Positions 45,201 through 53,259 of a stretch of 64,000 nt of DNA are shown here, piece by piece (the first letter of the stretch is position 1; each line of letters starts with the position of its first letter). The notes under the pieces were generated by a model. That model was not told the origin of the DNA. It ran no database searches and saw only the letters and a list, made by a program, of their open reading frames with translations. The stretch comes from Mytilus californianus (taxonomy: Eukaryota > Mollusca > Bivalvia > Mytilida > Mytilidae). A program made the position numbers and the translations under genes. The stretch spans positions 65,094,100 to 65,158,099 of the forward strand of contig NW_026262712.1 of the NCBI RefSeq assembly GCF_021869535.1. Direction: 5' to 3'.

Positions 45201-47462
45201 TCGTTTTTTGTTAAAGAAAAGAAGCGAAAGGTACCAAAGGGACATTCAAACTCAAAAGTCGAAAATAAACTGACAACACCATGGCTATAAAAAAGAAAAA
45301 GACAAACAACAGTATACAAAACACAACATAGAAAATTAAAGACTGAGCAATATGAACCCCTCGAAAAACCGGGGTGATCTCAGGTGCTCTAAAAAGTTAG
45401 CAGATCCTGCTCCACATGTGGTACCAGTCGTGTTGCTCGTCTAAGTACAAATCCAGTAGTTACCAATGTTATATTCTTGCCTTTTTATTATTTTGTAGAT
45501 ATCGGAGGCGCATTTATAAGACATTTTGGAGATAGCAAATCGTACGTTTTAGCTGAGTATAGCCCATTTTTAGCGGCAGTTTTTTTTTACCCATTTTAGC
45601 GAAAAATGAAATTATCAATGCCCATTATAGCGACGGAAATTCCACTTATAACAGAATAATAGATTCTAATAGTATCCAGAGAGTACAACATAAAAAATTT
45701 CATGTCCAAACAAATACAGCACTAAAAATCTAACAATTTAACTCAAATGTATACATGTAATTGTCAATTTTACGTCTCATTGAAAGTACGTAATAGGTCT
45801 TGGTATACTCCTTATAAAACACTGTTCATAAAATTGTGATAGAAACTGTTCCTTATCTTTATCGTTTGCGTGACATTTATAAAGTGTTGTTTTCATTTTT
45901 ATTAAACCAGGTAAATTCTCGCTAAAACTGGCTATCGAAAATACAGGTGAACGAAATAATCCGGCGCTAAAATTGGCTATAATGTCTGCGCTTAAATATC
46001 CCCTTTACTGTAGTCTTAAATTTTTCGCTTAAATTATCTGCGCCCGTATATATACCTTAAAAGAGGTATACATCTTATCTTTATATTTGTTTTCTATTTT
46101 AATATATGCAATCATTAATTTGACATACAAGTATTACACAGCAATTATAGTCTTATCTAAGGTGCTATTATCATCTGTCATCGATGACGTTTATAATGAC
46201 TTAATGTGACAATGTTTAACCAACAACAAAAAAACTATATTGACATATGTACATGAGAGGAATTAATACTGAATAGTTTCTTAAGTTACTGAAATATGGC
46301 TCAGAAATACTTTATTTCTGTCATAGCTTTTCTGAAAATATTTGACACCAGTATGAATATATAATTACCCGGCCCCATTCACAACCCCCCCCCCCCCTTT
46401 TACCCCCCCCCCCCCCCCCCCCAACAAAAGAAACACGTAGAATACAACATCCGTTGACTGAATAAAACATTATTAAGAAACTAAAGTTCCTACTTCCTCG
46501 GGCAAATATGACCTTAGATAAATTTTGCTATTTTTAGGTCCCTTCCGGTCATAATAGCTCGTCACGTGTTTTGGTCTCGTACATTCTTGGCTTTCAAATG
46601 TTTTGATGAAAGTGAATAGAGCTTCGGACGCACGGAATTAATAAAGTGTTATTTTCATTCTAAATTGTCACGTGACTCTGGAACAACTTACGCCAGGCAC
46701 TTTCGAGACATAACGGTTCTGGAAACCTAATAAATAAACACTTTTGCGAATTGATACAAGAAAGACCAAAACAGTGCAACCAAACCATCTAACTCTAGTT
46801 TAGGGAGCCACAAACATAATTTCAAAACAGTTATAAGTTTAAAAATTGAAGTTGTTGAAACAATTGTATACCAAGTAATAATTCCGATCTTTTGAATAAA
46901 GGAGGAAAAACGTCAATCGATCTTAAAAGTTACATAATTTTTCGCTAAAGCGAAAACAAATAATTTGGTAAAATATTTGTTTTTAAACTGCATCTGAATG
47001 AAGGATATGGCTAAATCAATTGCAAAGAAGAGAGAAAGAAAAAAAATTTATCTAAGATACCAAGATTTTTTTTAGAAATGACATTAATCTAAAAGATGGA
47101 TCGGCTCTAATACGCTGCTTGAAATTTTTCTAAAACAAATAACACGAAAAAACATATGTACAAAAAAAAAAAAACAACAAAAACTCAAAAACTTAATAAA
47201 TAAACATTTACGAGATAAAATCAAATCAAAAGATAAACCAAAACGTAAACATGGTAACATACATATATAAGAAAATGAATTATACTTATACGCTGAAGCT
47301 AAATGACCTCAAAAACCACATGACAAAAGAAAAAAAAAAAGAAAGAAAAGAAAAAAAAAGAAATAAAATTGAAGTGTGTTGGTTACCTTCATTGTTTGTC
47401 CCCTGAGCAAGTGAGTAAAAAATACATATTGAAGATAGAATAAAATAATCCCAAAACACCAT
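26803..47462 (-). CDS. Secreted M12B (ADAM/reprolysin-like) metalloproteinase with PLAC-like modules, 19 coding exons
   Basis: Nineteen exons with GT/AG borders join in phase and give about 1034 residues. Order: signal peptide (1-20), propeptide (to ~276) with a Lys/Arg-rich insert (161-205), catalytic domain (~285-520) with HELAHSLGARHD (452-463) and a Met-turn YIM (~478), an ADAM-type Cys-rich region including WCLNGLC (600-606), then six modules of the form C..C..C..CCxxC (619-922) resembling PLAC domains, and a Lys-rich tail (985-1034). Three zinc-binding His, the catalytic Glu and the following Asp are all present, so it should be an active extracellular zinc protease. No thrombospondin repeat or transmembrane segment was seen. 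Substrate is unknown. The basic segments suggest binding to acidic matrix or glycosaminoglycans (inference). Introns carry many repeats. Confidence 0.85.
27748..27864 (-). CDS. Metalloproteinase exon 18: fifth cysteine module
   Basis: Acceptor cattttacAG, donor GTAAAA, phase 1 at both ends. It encodes ACQDTDTCSNVKAINC and RERCCATC (853-880). This module is the closest to a textbook PLAC pattern, with CxD at its start. Confidence 0.85.
28158..28583 (-). CDS. Metalloproteinase exon 17: third and fourth cysteine modules with Pro/Thr linker
   Basis: Acceptor tttttttcAG, donor GTTAGT, phase 1 at both ends. Residues 709-742 form one module (GCEYGDK ... SCCQTC). A linker of about 60 residues rich in Pro, Thr and Arg follows (TTKAPTVRPRPP). 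Residues 808-844 form the next (LCVRSDG ... ACCEPC). It is the longest internal exon and probably arose by fusion of two module exons. Confidence 0.85.
28990..29120 (-). pseudogene. Decayed copy of a cysteine-module exon in intron 16
   Basis: A 24-base stretch at 29023-29046 is identical to coding sequence of exon 17 (28454-28477, the IPDTPIV region). On the minus strand just before it the frame reads CSICCSKPC, matching the CCxxC end of the modules, then a stop. Splice borders are gone. It is best explained as an old tandem copy of a module exon that has decayed. Confidence 0.55.
29336..29461 (-). CDS. Metalloproteinase exon 16: second cysteine module
   Basis: Acceptor ggtttcAG, donor GTAATC, phase 1 at both ends. 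It encodes GCEYGDKNSFC ... ICCDSC (667-699). The start GCEYGDK is shared with exon 17, supporting origin by exon duplication. Confidence 0.85.
29933..30079 (-). CDS. Metalloproteinase exon 15: first cysteine module
   Basis: Acceptor tttcttctAG, donor GTTTGT, phase 1 at both ends. It encodes KCVHGDSQKLFDGQTC ... FCCQTC (619-657). Confidence 0.85.
30880..31825. mobile_element. Element with GCGCGCA-bearing inverted ends in intron 14
   Basis: The segment tacgtttgcgcgcagctttt and the following ~40 bases, ending in tttacaggtaa (30923-30980), recur in reverse complement at about 31733-31790. Words gctagta lie just outside both. The interior of about 750 bases has no convincing frame. This fits a non-autonomous DNA element with inverted ends. 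Confidence 0.5.
32162..32213 (-). CDS. Metalloproteinase exon 14: WCxxGxC segment
   Basis: Acceptor gattttAG, donor GTAATA, phase 0 to phase 1. The 52-base exon encodes WCLNGLCASDPDAPEKD (600-616), the end of the ADAM-type cysteine-rich region. Confidence 0.8.
32310..32470 (-). repeat. Dispersed repeat B, inverse copy in intron 13
   Basis: The words actcataagtcgaaaataaa, ctgacaacgccatggc and acaacatagaaaactgaaga are the reverse complement of the forward repeat B at 62385-62650. Confidence 0.7.
32579..32698 (-). CDS. Metalloproteinase exon 13: cysteine-rich region
   Basis: Acceptor tattttAG, donor GTATGT, phase 0 at both ends. It encodes GGGLGEFTDICTSMACKSDT through RGTSCGNQK (560-599), typical of the Cys-rich region following an ADAMTS-like catalytic domain. 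Confidence 0.85.
32870..32995 (+). repeat. Dispersed repeat B, forward fragment
   Basis: It contains gccatgtcgttgtcatttg, acttatgtgtttgagtatcc and ctttactaacttccgcc, the 3' half of repeat B. A longer sister copy is at 35460-35615. Confidence 0.65.
33428..33572 (-). CDS. Metalloproteinase exon 12: end of catalytic domain and start of Cys-rich region
   Basis: Acceptor tttatAG, donor GTAAGT, phase 2 to 0. It encodes GPGSCLSDEAL ... NEQCRQRAGKDSFYGW (512-559). Confidence 0.85.
34634..34795 (-). CDS. Metalloproteinase exon 11: second half of zinc site and Met-turn
   Basis: Acceptor tatttacAG, donor GTAAGT, phase 2 at both ends. It begins with the split Ser codon of HELAHS, continues LGARHDGSG with the third zinc His and the Asp, then CSSSSQYIMAG, where the Met-turn lies (~478). 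Confidence 0.9.
35100..35205 (-). CDS. Metalloproteinase exon 10: catalytic HELAH
   Basis: Acceptor ttttgaAG, donor GTACAC, phase 1 to 2. It encodes LASFRAMCSASSVSIVEDNG and ends in STGTHELAH (448-456), carrying two zinc His and the catalytic Glu. The donor is weaker than consensus, but frame and motif continuity with exon 11 support it. Confidence 0.9.
35460..35615 (+). repeat. Dispersed repeat B, forward copy in intron 9
   Basis: The words tgttgtgttttatagacggt, gccatgtcgttgtcat and tgtttgagtatccctttact match repeat B. It lies in the intron between exons 10 and 9. Confidence 0.7.
36234..36277 (-). CDS. Metalloproteinase exon 9
   Basis: Acceptor tacattttAG, donor GTATGT, phase 2 to 1. A 44-base exon encoding YDLYRYRTADNKVT (408-421), part of the catalytic fold before the zinc site. 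It is too short to be found as an open frame. Confidence 0.8.
37267..37415 (-). CDS. Metalloproteinase exon 8
   Basis: Acceptor ttctcttcacAG, donor GTATGT, phase 0 to 2. It encodes KPDIAVWTAKRSAGNPRDLV and LPEHDHLMLFT (358-406). HDHLMLFT is the strand-type HDxAxLxT motif of M12B catalytic domains. Confidence 0.85.
38027..38104 (-). CDS. Metalloproteinase exon 7
   Basis: Acceptor tttccAG, donor GTAAGA, phase 0 at both ends. It encodes INLRYDNIETNKFHINVAVS and GYIIAD (332-357) of the catalytic domain. Confidence 0.85.
38480..38640 (+). repeat. Dispersed repeat B copy that seeds the 113-bp array
   Basis: It contains acatgtggtacaggacctgc and cttccgaagcacctaagttc (5' half of repeat B) and then runs directly into the first unit of the tandem array, whose unit is the 3' half of the same repeat. 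Confidence 0.7.
38569..40498 (+). repeat. 113-bp tandem array filling intron 6
   Basis: About 17 nearly identical units of 113-115 bases, each holding gtgttgtcagtttgtc, cttatgagtttgaatatccc and tttggtattattcgcatctc. A block of four units is duplicated exactly 453 bases apart (39443 and 39896), showing higher-order copying. The unit is the 3' half of dispersed repeat B. The array takes about 1.9 of 2.4 kb of intron 6 and ends about 40 bases from the exon 6 donor. Open frames in it are artefacts. Confidence 0.95.
40536..40629 (-). CDS. Metalloproteinase exon 6
   Basis: Acceptor ataatttcAG, donor GTAAGT, phase 2 to 0. It encodes EYNAINDPGVFNKDMEAKAR and RQYFGHTVNG (301-331), following the VIDHS strand of the catalytic domain. 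Confidence 0.85.
41026..41071 (+). ncRNA. Hammerhead-like ribozyme motif, copy 2 (core intact)
   Basis: Order: GAGCGTTC, core CTGACGA (41034-41040), a weak stem II (GA with TC), GAAA (41053-41056), GCGCC, TC (cleavage expected after 41063), then GGACGC pairing with GCGTTC over six bases to form stem I. Every universally conserved core base is present and the A-U and G-C pairs of stem III are possible. It lies in intron 5, antisense to the protease gene. Stem II is poor, so activity is uncertain. Related degraded copies are near 46610-46670, 60689 and 61016. Confidence 0.5.
41172..41394 (-). CDS. Metalloproteinase exon 5: end of propeptide and first catalytic strand
   Basis: Acceptor tttctcAG, donor GTAAAC, phase 1 to 2. 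It encodes residues 226-300. SSSRSR (271-276) is a possible processing site, and YNVELLLVIDHSIYMR (285-300) is the usual first strand of M12B domains. Confidence 0.9.
41769..42057 (-). CDS. Metalloproteinase exon 4: propeptide with Lys/Arg-rich insert
   Basis: Acceptor attgttAG, donor GTATGT, phase 0 to 1. It begins FGSIHIDNVEYDLSEI, a typical M12B propeptide element. Residues 161-205 are then almost wholly Lys/Arg/Glu/Gln (ARRKRRAKKQKDKHKKK). RRKRR at 161-165 could be cut by furin-like proteases. Such a charged insert is unusual in a propeptide. Confidence 0.85.
42835..43782. mobile_element. Element with ~155-bp terminal inverted repeats in intron 3
   Basis: The left arm, about 42835-42990 (gaatcatgtgcaaaacagtg and on), is reverse complement to about 43614-43770 with only a few mismatches. 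Between them lie about 620 bases without a coding frame. The 8-base word tcgatata occurs at 42827-42834 and 43783-43790 and may be a target-site duplication, though the right end would then carry 12 extra bases. The structure is a foldback or non-autonomous DNA transposon. Confidence 0.8.
44129..44218 (-). CDS. Metalloproteinase exon 3: propeptide
   Basis: Acceptor ttgtaacAG, donor GTAAGT, phase 0 at both ends. It encodes NVGLYQDKKTGAAFTVQCEG and HGRCNPVL (100-129). Confidence 0.85.
44482..44702 (-). CDS. Metalloproteinase exon 2: propeptide
   Basis: Acceptor ttgtAG, donor GTAAGT, phase 1 to 0. It encodes MVDIAAMDTNNTELIKGMPE through VLVKENIPVKR (27-99), with TLRFTLN and PIVLNLKRKKSV like the strands of M12B propeptides. 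Confidence 0.85.
44872..44919 (+). ncRNA. Hammerhead-like motif, decayed copy
   Basis: It shows GAGCGTCA, then ATGACGA where CTGANGA is required (the first core C is A), a GTC/GAC stem II, GAAA, CGCGCG and TC. Loss of the core C should abolish cleavage. It lies inside intron 1, antisense to the gene. Confidence 0.4.
45215..45440 (-). repeat. Dispersed repeat B, inverse copy in intron 1
   Basis: The words ggtaccaaagggacattcaa, actgacaacaccatggc and gatcctgctccacatgtggt are the reverse complement of forward repeat B, nearly full length. Confidence 0.8.
46385..46422. repeat. Poly-C tract
   Basis: Two runs of C, of 13 and about 20 bases, are separated by ttta. On the minus strand this is G-rich and could form a G-quadruplex in the first intron of the protease gene. 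Confidence 0.9.
47387..47462 (-). CDS. Metalloproteinase exon 1: start codon and signal peptide
   Basis: The ATG at 47460-47462 opens MVFWDYFILSSICIFYSLAQ, a short charged start, hydrophobic core and small residues before a likely cut near 19-21. Donor GTAACC leaves phase 1, matching exon 2. No upstream in-frame ATG is needed. Confidence 0.8.
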
Positions 47463-47505
47463 TGTATAGCAAAAACAAAAGATAGATATGTTTTATTGTA
47501 TATTA

Positions 47506-47513
47506 TTTATATA
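47506..47513 (-). promoter_or_regulatory. Possible TATA box of the metalloproteinase gene
   Basis: TATATAAA on the minus strand lies 44 bases before the start codon. If used, the 5' leader would be only about 15 bases, so transcription may start elsewhere. Confidence 0.3.
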
Positions 47514-47519
47514 CACTTC

Positions 47520-48339
47520 AATCATTGTCATGATTCAGAATGACGATGTTCCTACGCCACGCCCACCTACAACTTTCGCGTCATAAAAAACACCAAATGT
47601 CCCACTACTACAAATGACTGTATTTGTAGGTTTTTACTTTTTTCCTAGGTCTAAAATACATTAAAATTATATCCTGATTATTTATTTAATTAACAAGTAC
47701 AAATGTACTTAAGAATACCTCAATCGACCCATTGTTATGTCGTTACGGTTTGACTGCTTTTTTAATGTCATAGTGTCTGTAGGACAAACCCGGAAGAAAA
47801 TAATGAGGGAAGTTTGGTGCTGTAAAATCTGATACATTCAAAAGTAACTTTTCAACGTCAGATATGTAAAATAAGTCATCGTTCATTATATATTAATATT
47901 TATACTGGTTTCTGATAAAGAAAGATCAATCATACTAGGCTAGTAATTTGATACGCCGTTCTCGTTTTTCGTCTACAGAAAACTCATCTGTGGAGCTCGA
48001 ATCAGAACAGTTGGAAGACCAAATCACATACGAAGTCAAAGAGCATCACAAACCAATACAGAAAATGACCATATCGATGACCAGTGATAATCCCTTTATA
48101 CTTTGATTAAGCCGAATATAATATATATATACATAAATTATATTGGGATAAAAATCCCGGCTAATGATGCTGCTGGAGTGTCCACCCTGACAAGGAGTAT
48201 GCTCTCATATCCCATGTGAACTAAAACGAAGATCAGAATGGTAGTAAATGTTAACATCAGAACACTCCAGTATAATACGAGTATGATTGTTATTCTGGTG
48301 TCAAAGGGGATATACACTCATTTTGATTGTCGGTGTCCT
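47520..48339. other. Upstream region of the metalloproteinase gene
   Basis: AT-rich DNA. A pair of inverted words ctggagtgt / acactccag lies at about 48173 and 48263. No exon was seen. Confidence 0.4.
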
Positions 48340-48476
48340 ATATCTACTTAGTTTGACGGCACAGGGGATAAAGGGTTATATTCACTGTCAGTGTCCTAGA
48401 TCCCCTTAGTTTGACTGTACAGGGGATATAAAACACTAACCGGGAATTCGAATCCCTATCCCCTGTGAAACAACAT
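48330..48476. repeat. Duplicated segment ending in a tRNA-like hairpin
   Basis: Two diverged copies of a ~68-base unit (tgtcctatatctacttagtt / tgtcctagatccccttagtt) each end in caggggata. The second closes into a 10-bp perfect stem, ACAGGGGATA with TATCCCCTGT, enclosing GGGAATTCGAATCCC, which resembles a tRNA T-arm and B box. No D or anticodon arm was found, so it is at most a tRNA-derived relic. Confidence 0.4.
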
Positions 48477-49499
48477 ACAATATTAAAAAAAAGAAAAAAA
48501 AAGAAAAAAAAAGGGCAGCAGCAGCTGTAGTAGAAGTCACAAAAAGAGTAATTTCCAATGTTTCAATTTAGCTTCATATCCAACGTCAACAACAGCAACA
48601 GCAACAACGCCAAAAAAGAACCACACATAAATGCAATATCTTTCAATGGTTTACGAGATAAAGATGTGTGCTGCCCTTTATGAAAACGTTTTAAAGTTTA
48701 AATATTACTAATATATATACTGCATTTTCACAATTTCATACATTTTAAATAGGTTTTGAACTACTAGTTATACTTATAAATTTACACAGGTGTCCTTACG
48801 AACAAAGTTATATTGCTAGGTCTTCCCAGTGCTCCATCAAACATATTTCTAAACTATTAACATCCACTTTATCAGCAATCAAAGACGGGTTTCAGATTTA
48901 TTGAGAAATTCCTAATCTATAAGCGGTGTCAATCAGATGTGGACACTAAAATAATACCAAAGATCCGTTAGAGAACATACAATCCAAGACTCTTTCCTCT
49001 TGCAATAGTATTAACACATTTGACTTGTCAACCCTTGATAGAAGTATTCCCTTTTCCAAACTAAAAGATAAATTGAAATAATGGGTCCTACTTTGTTTTA
49101 TAAAAACGAATGAACAACGTAGATACTTATATCTTGTGATAGCGAGAGATAAATCATACGTTGTAAAATAACACTGATCAAACGCCAAATTCTCCGGAAC
49201 TGACATTGTCAAGATGCTTGATTTCTTGATTGACTACACATTTGATACGTTTGGATTACATTTTTTTCAACAAACAATTAAAATTCCCTTAGAAATCAAT
49301 TGTGCTCTTCTTCCTGTCGACTTTTCCTTTATTCACATGAAGCAGACTTCATTCTGGAGCCTCCTAAGCAGAATGAAAAGAAGCTAGCACTATGTTTTAA
49401 CTTCACATGATGTCCTCTAACATAATAATTTAAATTTGGTGACTATGTTGAACGCATCTATCCAATCGAACTTGAAACAAAGGATACAAAAGATACATT
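48477..49499. other. AT-rich noncoding DNA
   Basis: An aaag-rich run is at 48483-48515. At 48960-49330 diverged words of the same reverse transcriptase family may be present, but no frame could be supported. Confidence 0.35.
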
Positions 49500-49797
49500 A
49501 AAGTCTACCTCATATCTAGATTTAGATCTAGATATAGACAATGCGGGTTGGTTGAGATAAAACGTTTATGATAAATGAGATGCTTTCCAATAGTGAACTC
49601 TCAATTGTTATGTAGCAACATCAAAGTTGCGCCTGCACATGGAGTATATATCTTCCAGTTGATACGATATTGCAGAGCTTGCATTTCCTATCTGGATTTT
49701 CTTCGTAAAGCGTTTTTGCTTACAAAGAAGCTATCAAACCAAGTGCTGAAGTTGAAAAAATCTTTTCGAAAAGTTTAGGAACGCCATAACAATCTAT
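49500..49797 (+). pseudogene. Reverse transcriptase remnant, C-terminal part
   Basis: Words in order: SYLDLDLDIDNAG, FPIVNSQLL, APAHGVYIFQLIRYCRAC and LTKKLSNQVLKLKKSFRKV, interrupted by stops and small shifts. They match the order in the fragment at 63124-63560 (FLDLYLEFDI, PLYG, SQLVRYSRA, LSRKLMNQGY). It is dead and lacks the catalytic part. Confidence 0.65.
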
Positions 49798-50079
49798 GTC
49801 TTTTCAGTGATAACATAGTTTAAAATACAAAACCTTGTTTAAACATTGAGAGCTAAAAAGGACCTAAAGAATTACCAAATCCGGACAAATAATAGGAGCT
49901 TCACATGAGGGAGATAAATCCTTTATTCAAATAGCCTGCTTTCATAGCTTGCATTTCCCTGCTTACAAGGATTGAATCAAGATGTCTAAGTGGCGTAGTC
50001 GAAGTCATCCCTTTGACAATTTAACGGACGCCATGAGTTTGTTGTTTTGAAATATCTGTTTACCAGACGAATATATTTC

Positions 50080-50345
50080 AATTGTCGTAAACACGATCCC
50101 GTCATCTTTTGCTCGAATGTGGCATCGCCGAATTAGATTTATCACCGAATTTGTACTTATAGGAGCAACACAACGGTGCCATATGTTGAGCAGATTCTGC
50201 TTACTCGTCAATCTTTTTCTATGTTGTAATTTTTAGTCTCTGGTGTTTGTATTTTGGACTTTTTTTTTAGCCGTGGCTTTGTTAGTTTTTCTTAGAGTTA
50301 TAAATTTGAATATCTCTTTGGTATATTCCGCCTCACTTTTACTAT
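50080..50345 (+). repeat. Dispersed repeat B, forward copy
   Basis: It contains agcaacacaacggtgccat, gagcagattctgcttact and tttgaatatctctttggtat in the order of repeat B, somewhat diverged. It directly follows the reverse transcriptase remnant, as repeat B also does elsewhere in part. Confidence 0.65.
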
Positions 50346-51664
50346 CGTGTTATGAAGTGTTATCTGAATATGCAACAAAAATCGGCTAAAACCATTTGAA
50401 TATTGATTCTATCTGTTTTAAAAATAACATCAAGCAGTTTTCAAAATAAAATATCTACGAAGGGAAACATTTACATTACGTTGATATGACTGATTTGATA
50501 CGGTATTTTTATTAGATTTTGGATAACATCCTTATATAATACAATCCAATAACAGGCATATCGTCACCGTTACTACTTTCTATGATAACTGATACTGCAA
50601 GTATTTTCAATCTAGCTTCTGTCACATTTTGCAGTTCTGCAACTAAATAGCGACTCATTATCGCGGATTGCCTGCAACAAAACAAACAAAACAAAACAAA
50701 ACAAAACAAAACAAATAATGCAAACAAATTTGTCAACCTCTTAAAAGATTAAAGAGATGCATTTTAGGGGTTGTTTATTTGGAATGTTTGGTGTCATGCA
50801 GTTTTGATATGGATGTTTCTCGTTTTATGAAATTCAAATAAATGCTGATGAAAAGGAGAGTTTGACTACTCTGTAGTGCATAAAGAGGTAGTTTATTGAA
50901 ATATCTCGTTCTCCTAGCCGAATATGGAAAATAAAGAGTATTCCCCCCTAAATATGGGTGAAAATCTGAAATATATATATATGCAGACAAACCATTATAT
51001 TTCTTTTCGTTTAGACTTGGGGGTTTTCTCTGGGTTGTAGTTATTCTATTTATATGTTCACAGCTGGTAAATATAATTTCTGTAAATCCACATAAAAATT
51101 AAAAAAAACATGTTTTTGGAAATCGAATAAGCTACGGTTCGGTAACGGTATGCTCTTTGACAAAGAGTTTATCCTCAATGAAAATGAGGAGTAGCGTGGA
51201 CTATTACGTTATCAGAAAGCATATAGTCAGTTTTCATATTTATTCCTTTGGCGTGTCTAGATTCTCACTGACAAACAAAAATGGTCAATAAAACTTTAGT
51301 TTGACCAAAACAAGAAAGAGTATCTAGTCTAGGAAAATTGTTTAATAATATTCTGCAAAATTTCGGCTTGACAAACATCAAATCAGAAATGCACCGCTTT
51401 TATTGCAATTATAGGAAGTTTGAATACTCTTATCCAAAAACACTGAAATAAATAAGGAGGCAGGTAAATAGGGATAAATATGTACTGCATTAATAAAGAA
51501 TGCATATCAAGTAAAACATACTATCTGTGGTCAACCTTTCCTATCATAGCTTAACCTTAGTTGTTTGAAAAGATGAAATAATTGTGTTGCTTAAAGTATT
51601 AGCATATTTAGCAGGTTTAATCCACCATTTTCTACATAAGGAAATGCCTGTACCAAGTCATGAA
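50346..51664. other. AT-rich noncoding DNA
   Basis: There is an (aaaac)n run at about 50675-50715. No gene was seen. Confidence 0.4.
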
Positions 51665-51840
51665 TATGACAGTTGTTTTCCATTCGTTTGATATGTTTGA
51701 GCTTTTGATTTTGCCATTTAAAAAAAAAGTCAAATAACAAAAATACCGAACTCCAAGAAAAATTCAAAACGGAAAGTCCATTAACAAATGGCAAAATCAA
51801 AAGCACAAACACATCAAACGAATGGAAAACAACTGTCATA
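51665..51840. repeat. Foldback of dispersed repeat C
   Basis: The 55 bases at 51665-51719 (tatgacagttgttttcc ...) are the reverse complement of 51786-51840 with two mismatches, separated by 66 bases. The right arm belongs to repeat C, also found at 56205-56372 and 61828-61945. Confidence 0.85.
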
Positions 51841-52387
51841 TTATTGACAGTTCCTTTTATGTTATTTTTTCTTTCTTTTGCACGTAGAGGTTTTGTTTCA
51901 CATTTATTTTCCCCTTCTTTTGCTAAATACACTTGTACGTTTTATATTATGTCATTAAACAGTTTTAAAGTACGAATAGGAATTAAATGATGTGTGGCGA
52001 GAATGTCAATGCCACAGCAACCAAACGACAAGATTAACCAAAAGACAAAGATTTAACGGGAAATGAATGCACAGGTACAGTGCATGACAATAGACAAAAC
52101 TTGTTCTTTACTACTTTGACAAGACAAAAAAAAGCAAACTCTATGCTGAGGCCGATAAACAATATTTTATAGACCTGAGCATGCAAATTAAAGATTATGT
52201 TATATTTATTACATATATAACATTAGACGAAGAAAAATAATAAACAAGAGATTCTGAGATACAATACAAAAAGACACGTTTCAACCAAATGCCACGTGTT
52301 CTTTGGTGTTAGTGCACTCGTGAACTATGTGCGCTGTACCTTTTTGAAAAATCAAGCAGAACAAAGCAGTCATTATGCTAGCTATAG
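51841..52387. other. AT-rich noncoding DNA
   Basis: No gene or recognised repeat was seen. Confidence 0.4.
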
Positions 52388-52560
52388 AAATAAGAAGATG
52401 TGGTATGACTGCCAATGAGACAACTCTTCACAAGAGACCAAATGACACAGAAATTAACAACTATAGGTTACCGTACGGCCTTCAACAATGAGCAAAACCC
52501 ATACCGCATAGTCAGCTATAAAAGGCCCCGAAATGACAAAATGTAAAACAAATTCGAACG
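52388..52560 (+). repeat. Dispersed repeat A2
   Basis: It contains gaagatgtggtatgactgcc, accaaatgacacagaaatta and gtcagctataaaaggcccc. Another copy is at about 58170-58295, and shorter fragments are at 13500-13610 and inverse at 5940-6060. Confidence 0.7.
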
Positions 52561-53213
52561 AGAAAACTAAAAGCCTGATTTATGTACATGTATGATATAA
52601 CGAACGAAAAACAAATATGACATATTGCTAGTCCTGTTTCTATAAATAGAAATAATTTATCAAGCAAATATTATATTGAAATGAATGAAAGCAATGGGTG
52701 ACAACAGGAATGCATAGCAGACATTTTCACAAGCCAAACGTAATGAAACGACAAATTTAATTTGGTATTGCACAGTTTGATAAAACTTATACCTAAGAGA
52801 TGTTTCATTCGTTGAATAAAAAATGAGTTATTGTCAATTATTAAGCAGGTGATAAACATGTTTGAAATGGATTTCGATTGCGTACAATTTTTGAGGCGAA
52901 CTGATTCTAAGCATTGTACATATATTGTTTCATTATAACCATGTTTGTTTACCTTTGTAGTGCACTATATCAAGAATTAATGGTTTATTGGTAGTCATGA
53001 TATGCTACAAACGTTTGTTTATATAAAAAAAGGAAATCGTATTTTCTGTGAGACATGAACCATAACTTATACGCAATTTTTCATTTTAGTATTTTATACT
53101 AAGCTAGTGTGAAAAGGCATTTAGTTTTTTTAAATTTCTTCATACCCTTTTTTTTTTATCTGAGATAAGGATAATTATGTTATTTTAATCGGCCTTTTTC
53201 ACTTTTTTGATTC

Positions 53214-53259
53214 GAGCGTCAATGATGAGTCTTTTACAGGCGAAACGCGTCTGGCGAAC
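53214..53259 (+). ncRNA. Hammerhead-like motif, decayed copy
   Basis: GAGCGTCA, ATGATGA (core C replaced by A), a GTC stem II strand, GAAA, CGCG, TC and TGGCG, which still pairs with the first strand. The stem III loop is two bases shorter than in sister copies. Probably inactive. Confidence 0.4.
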
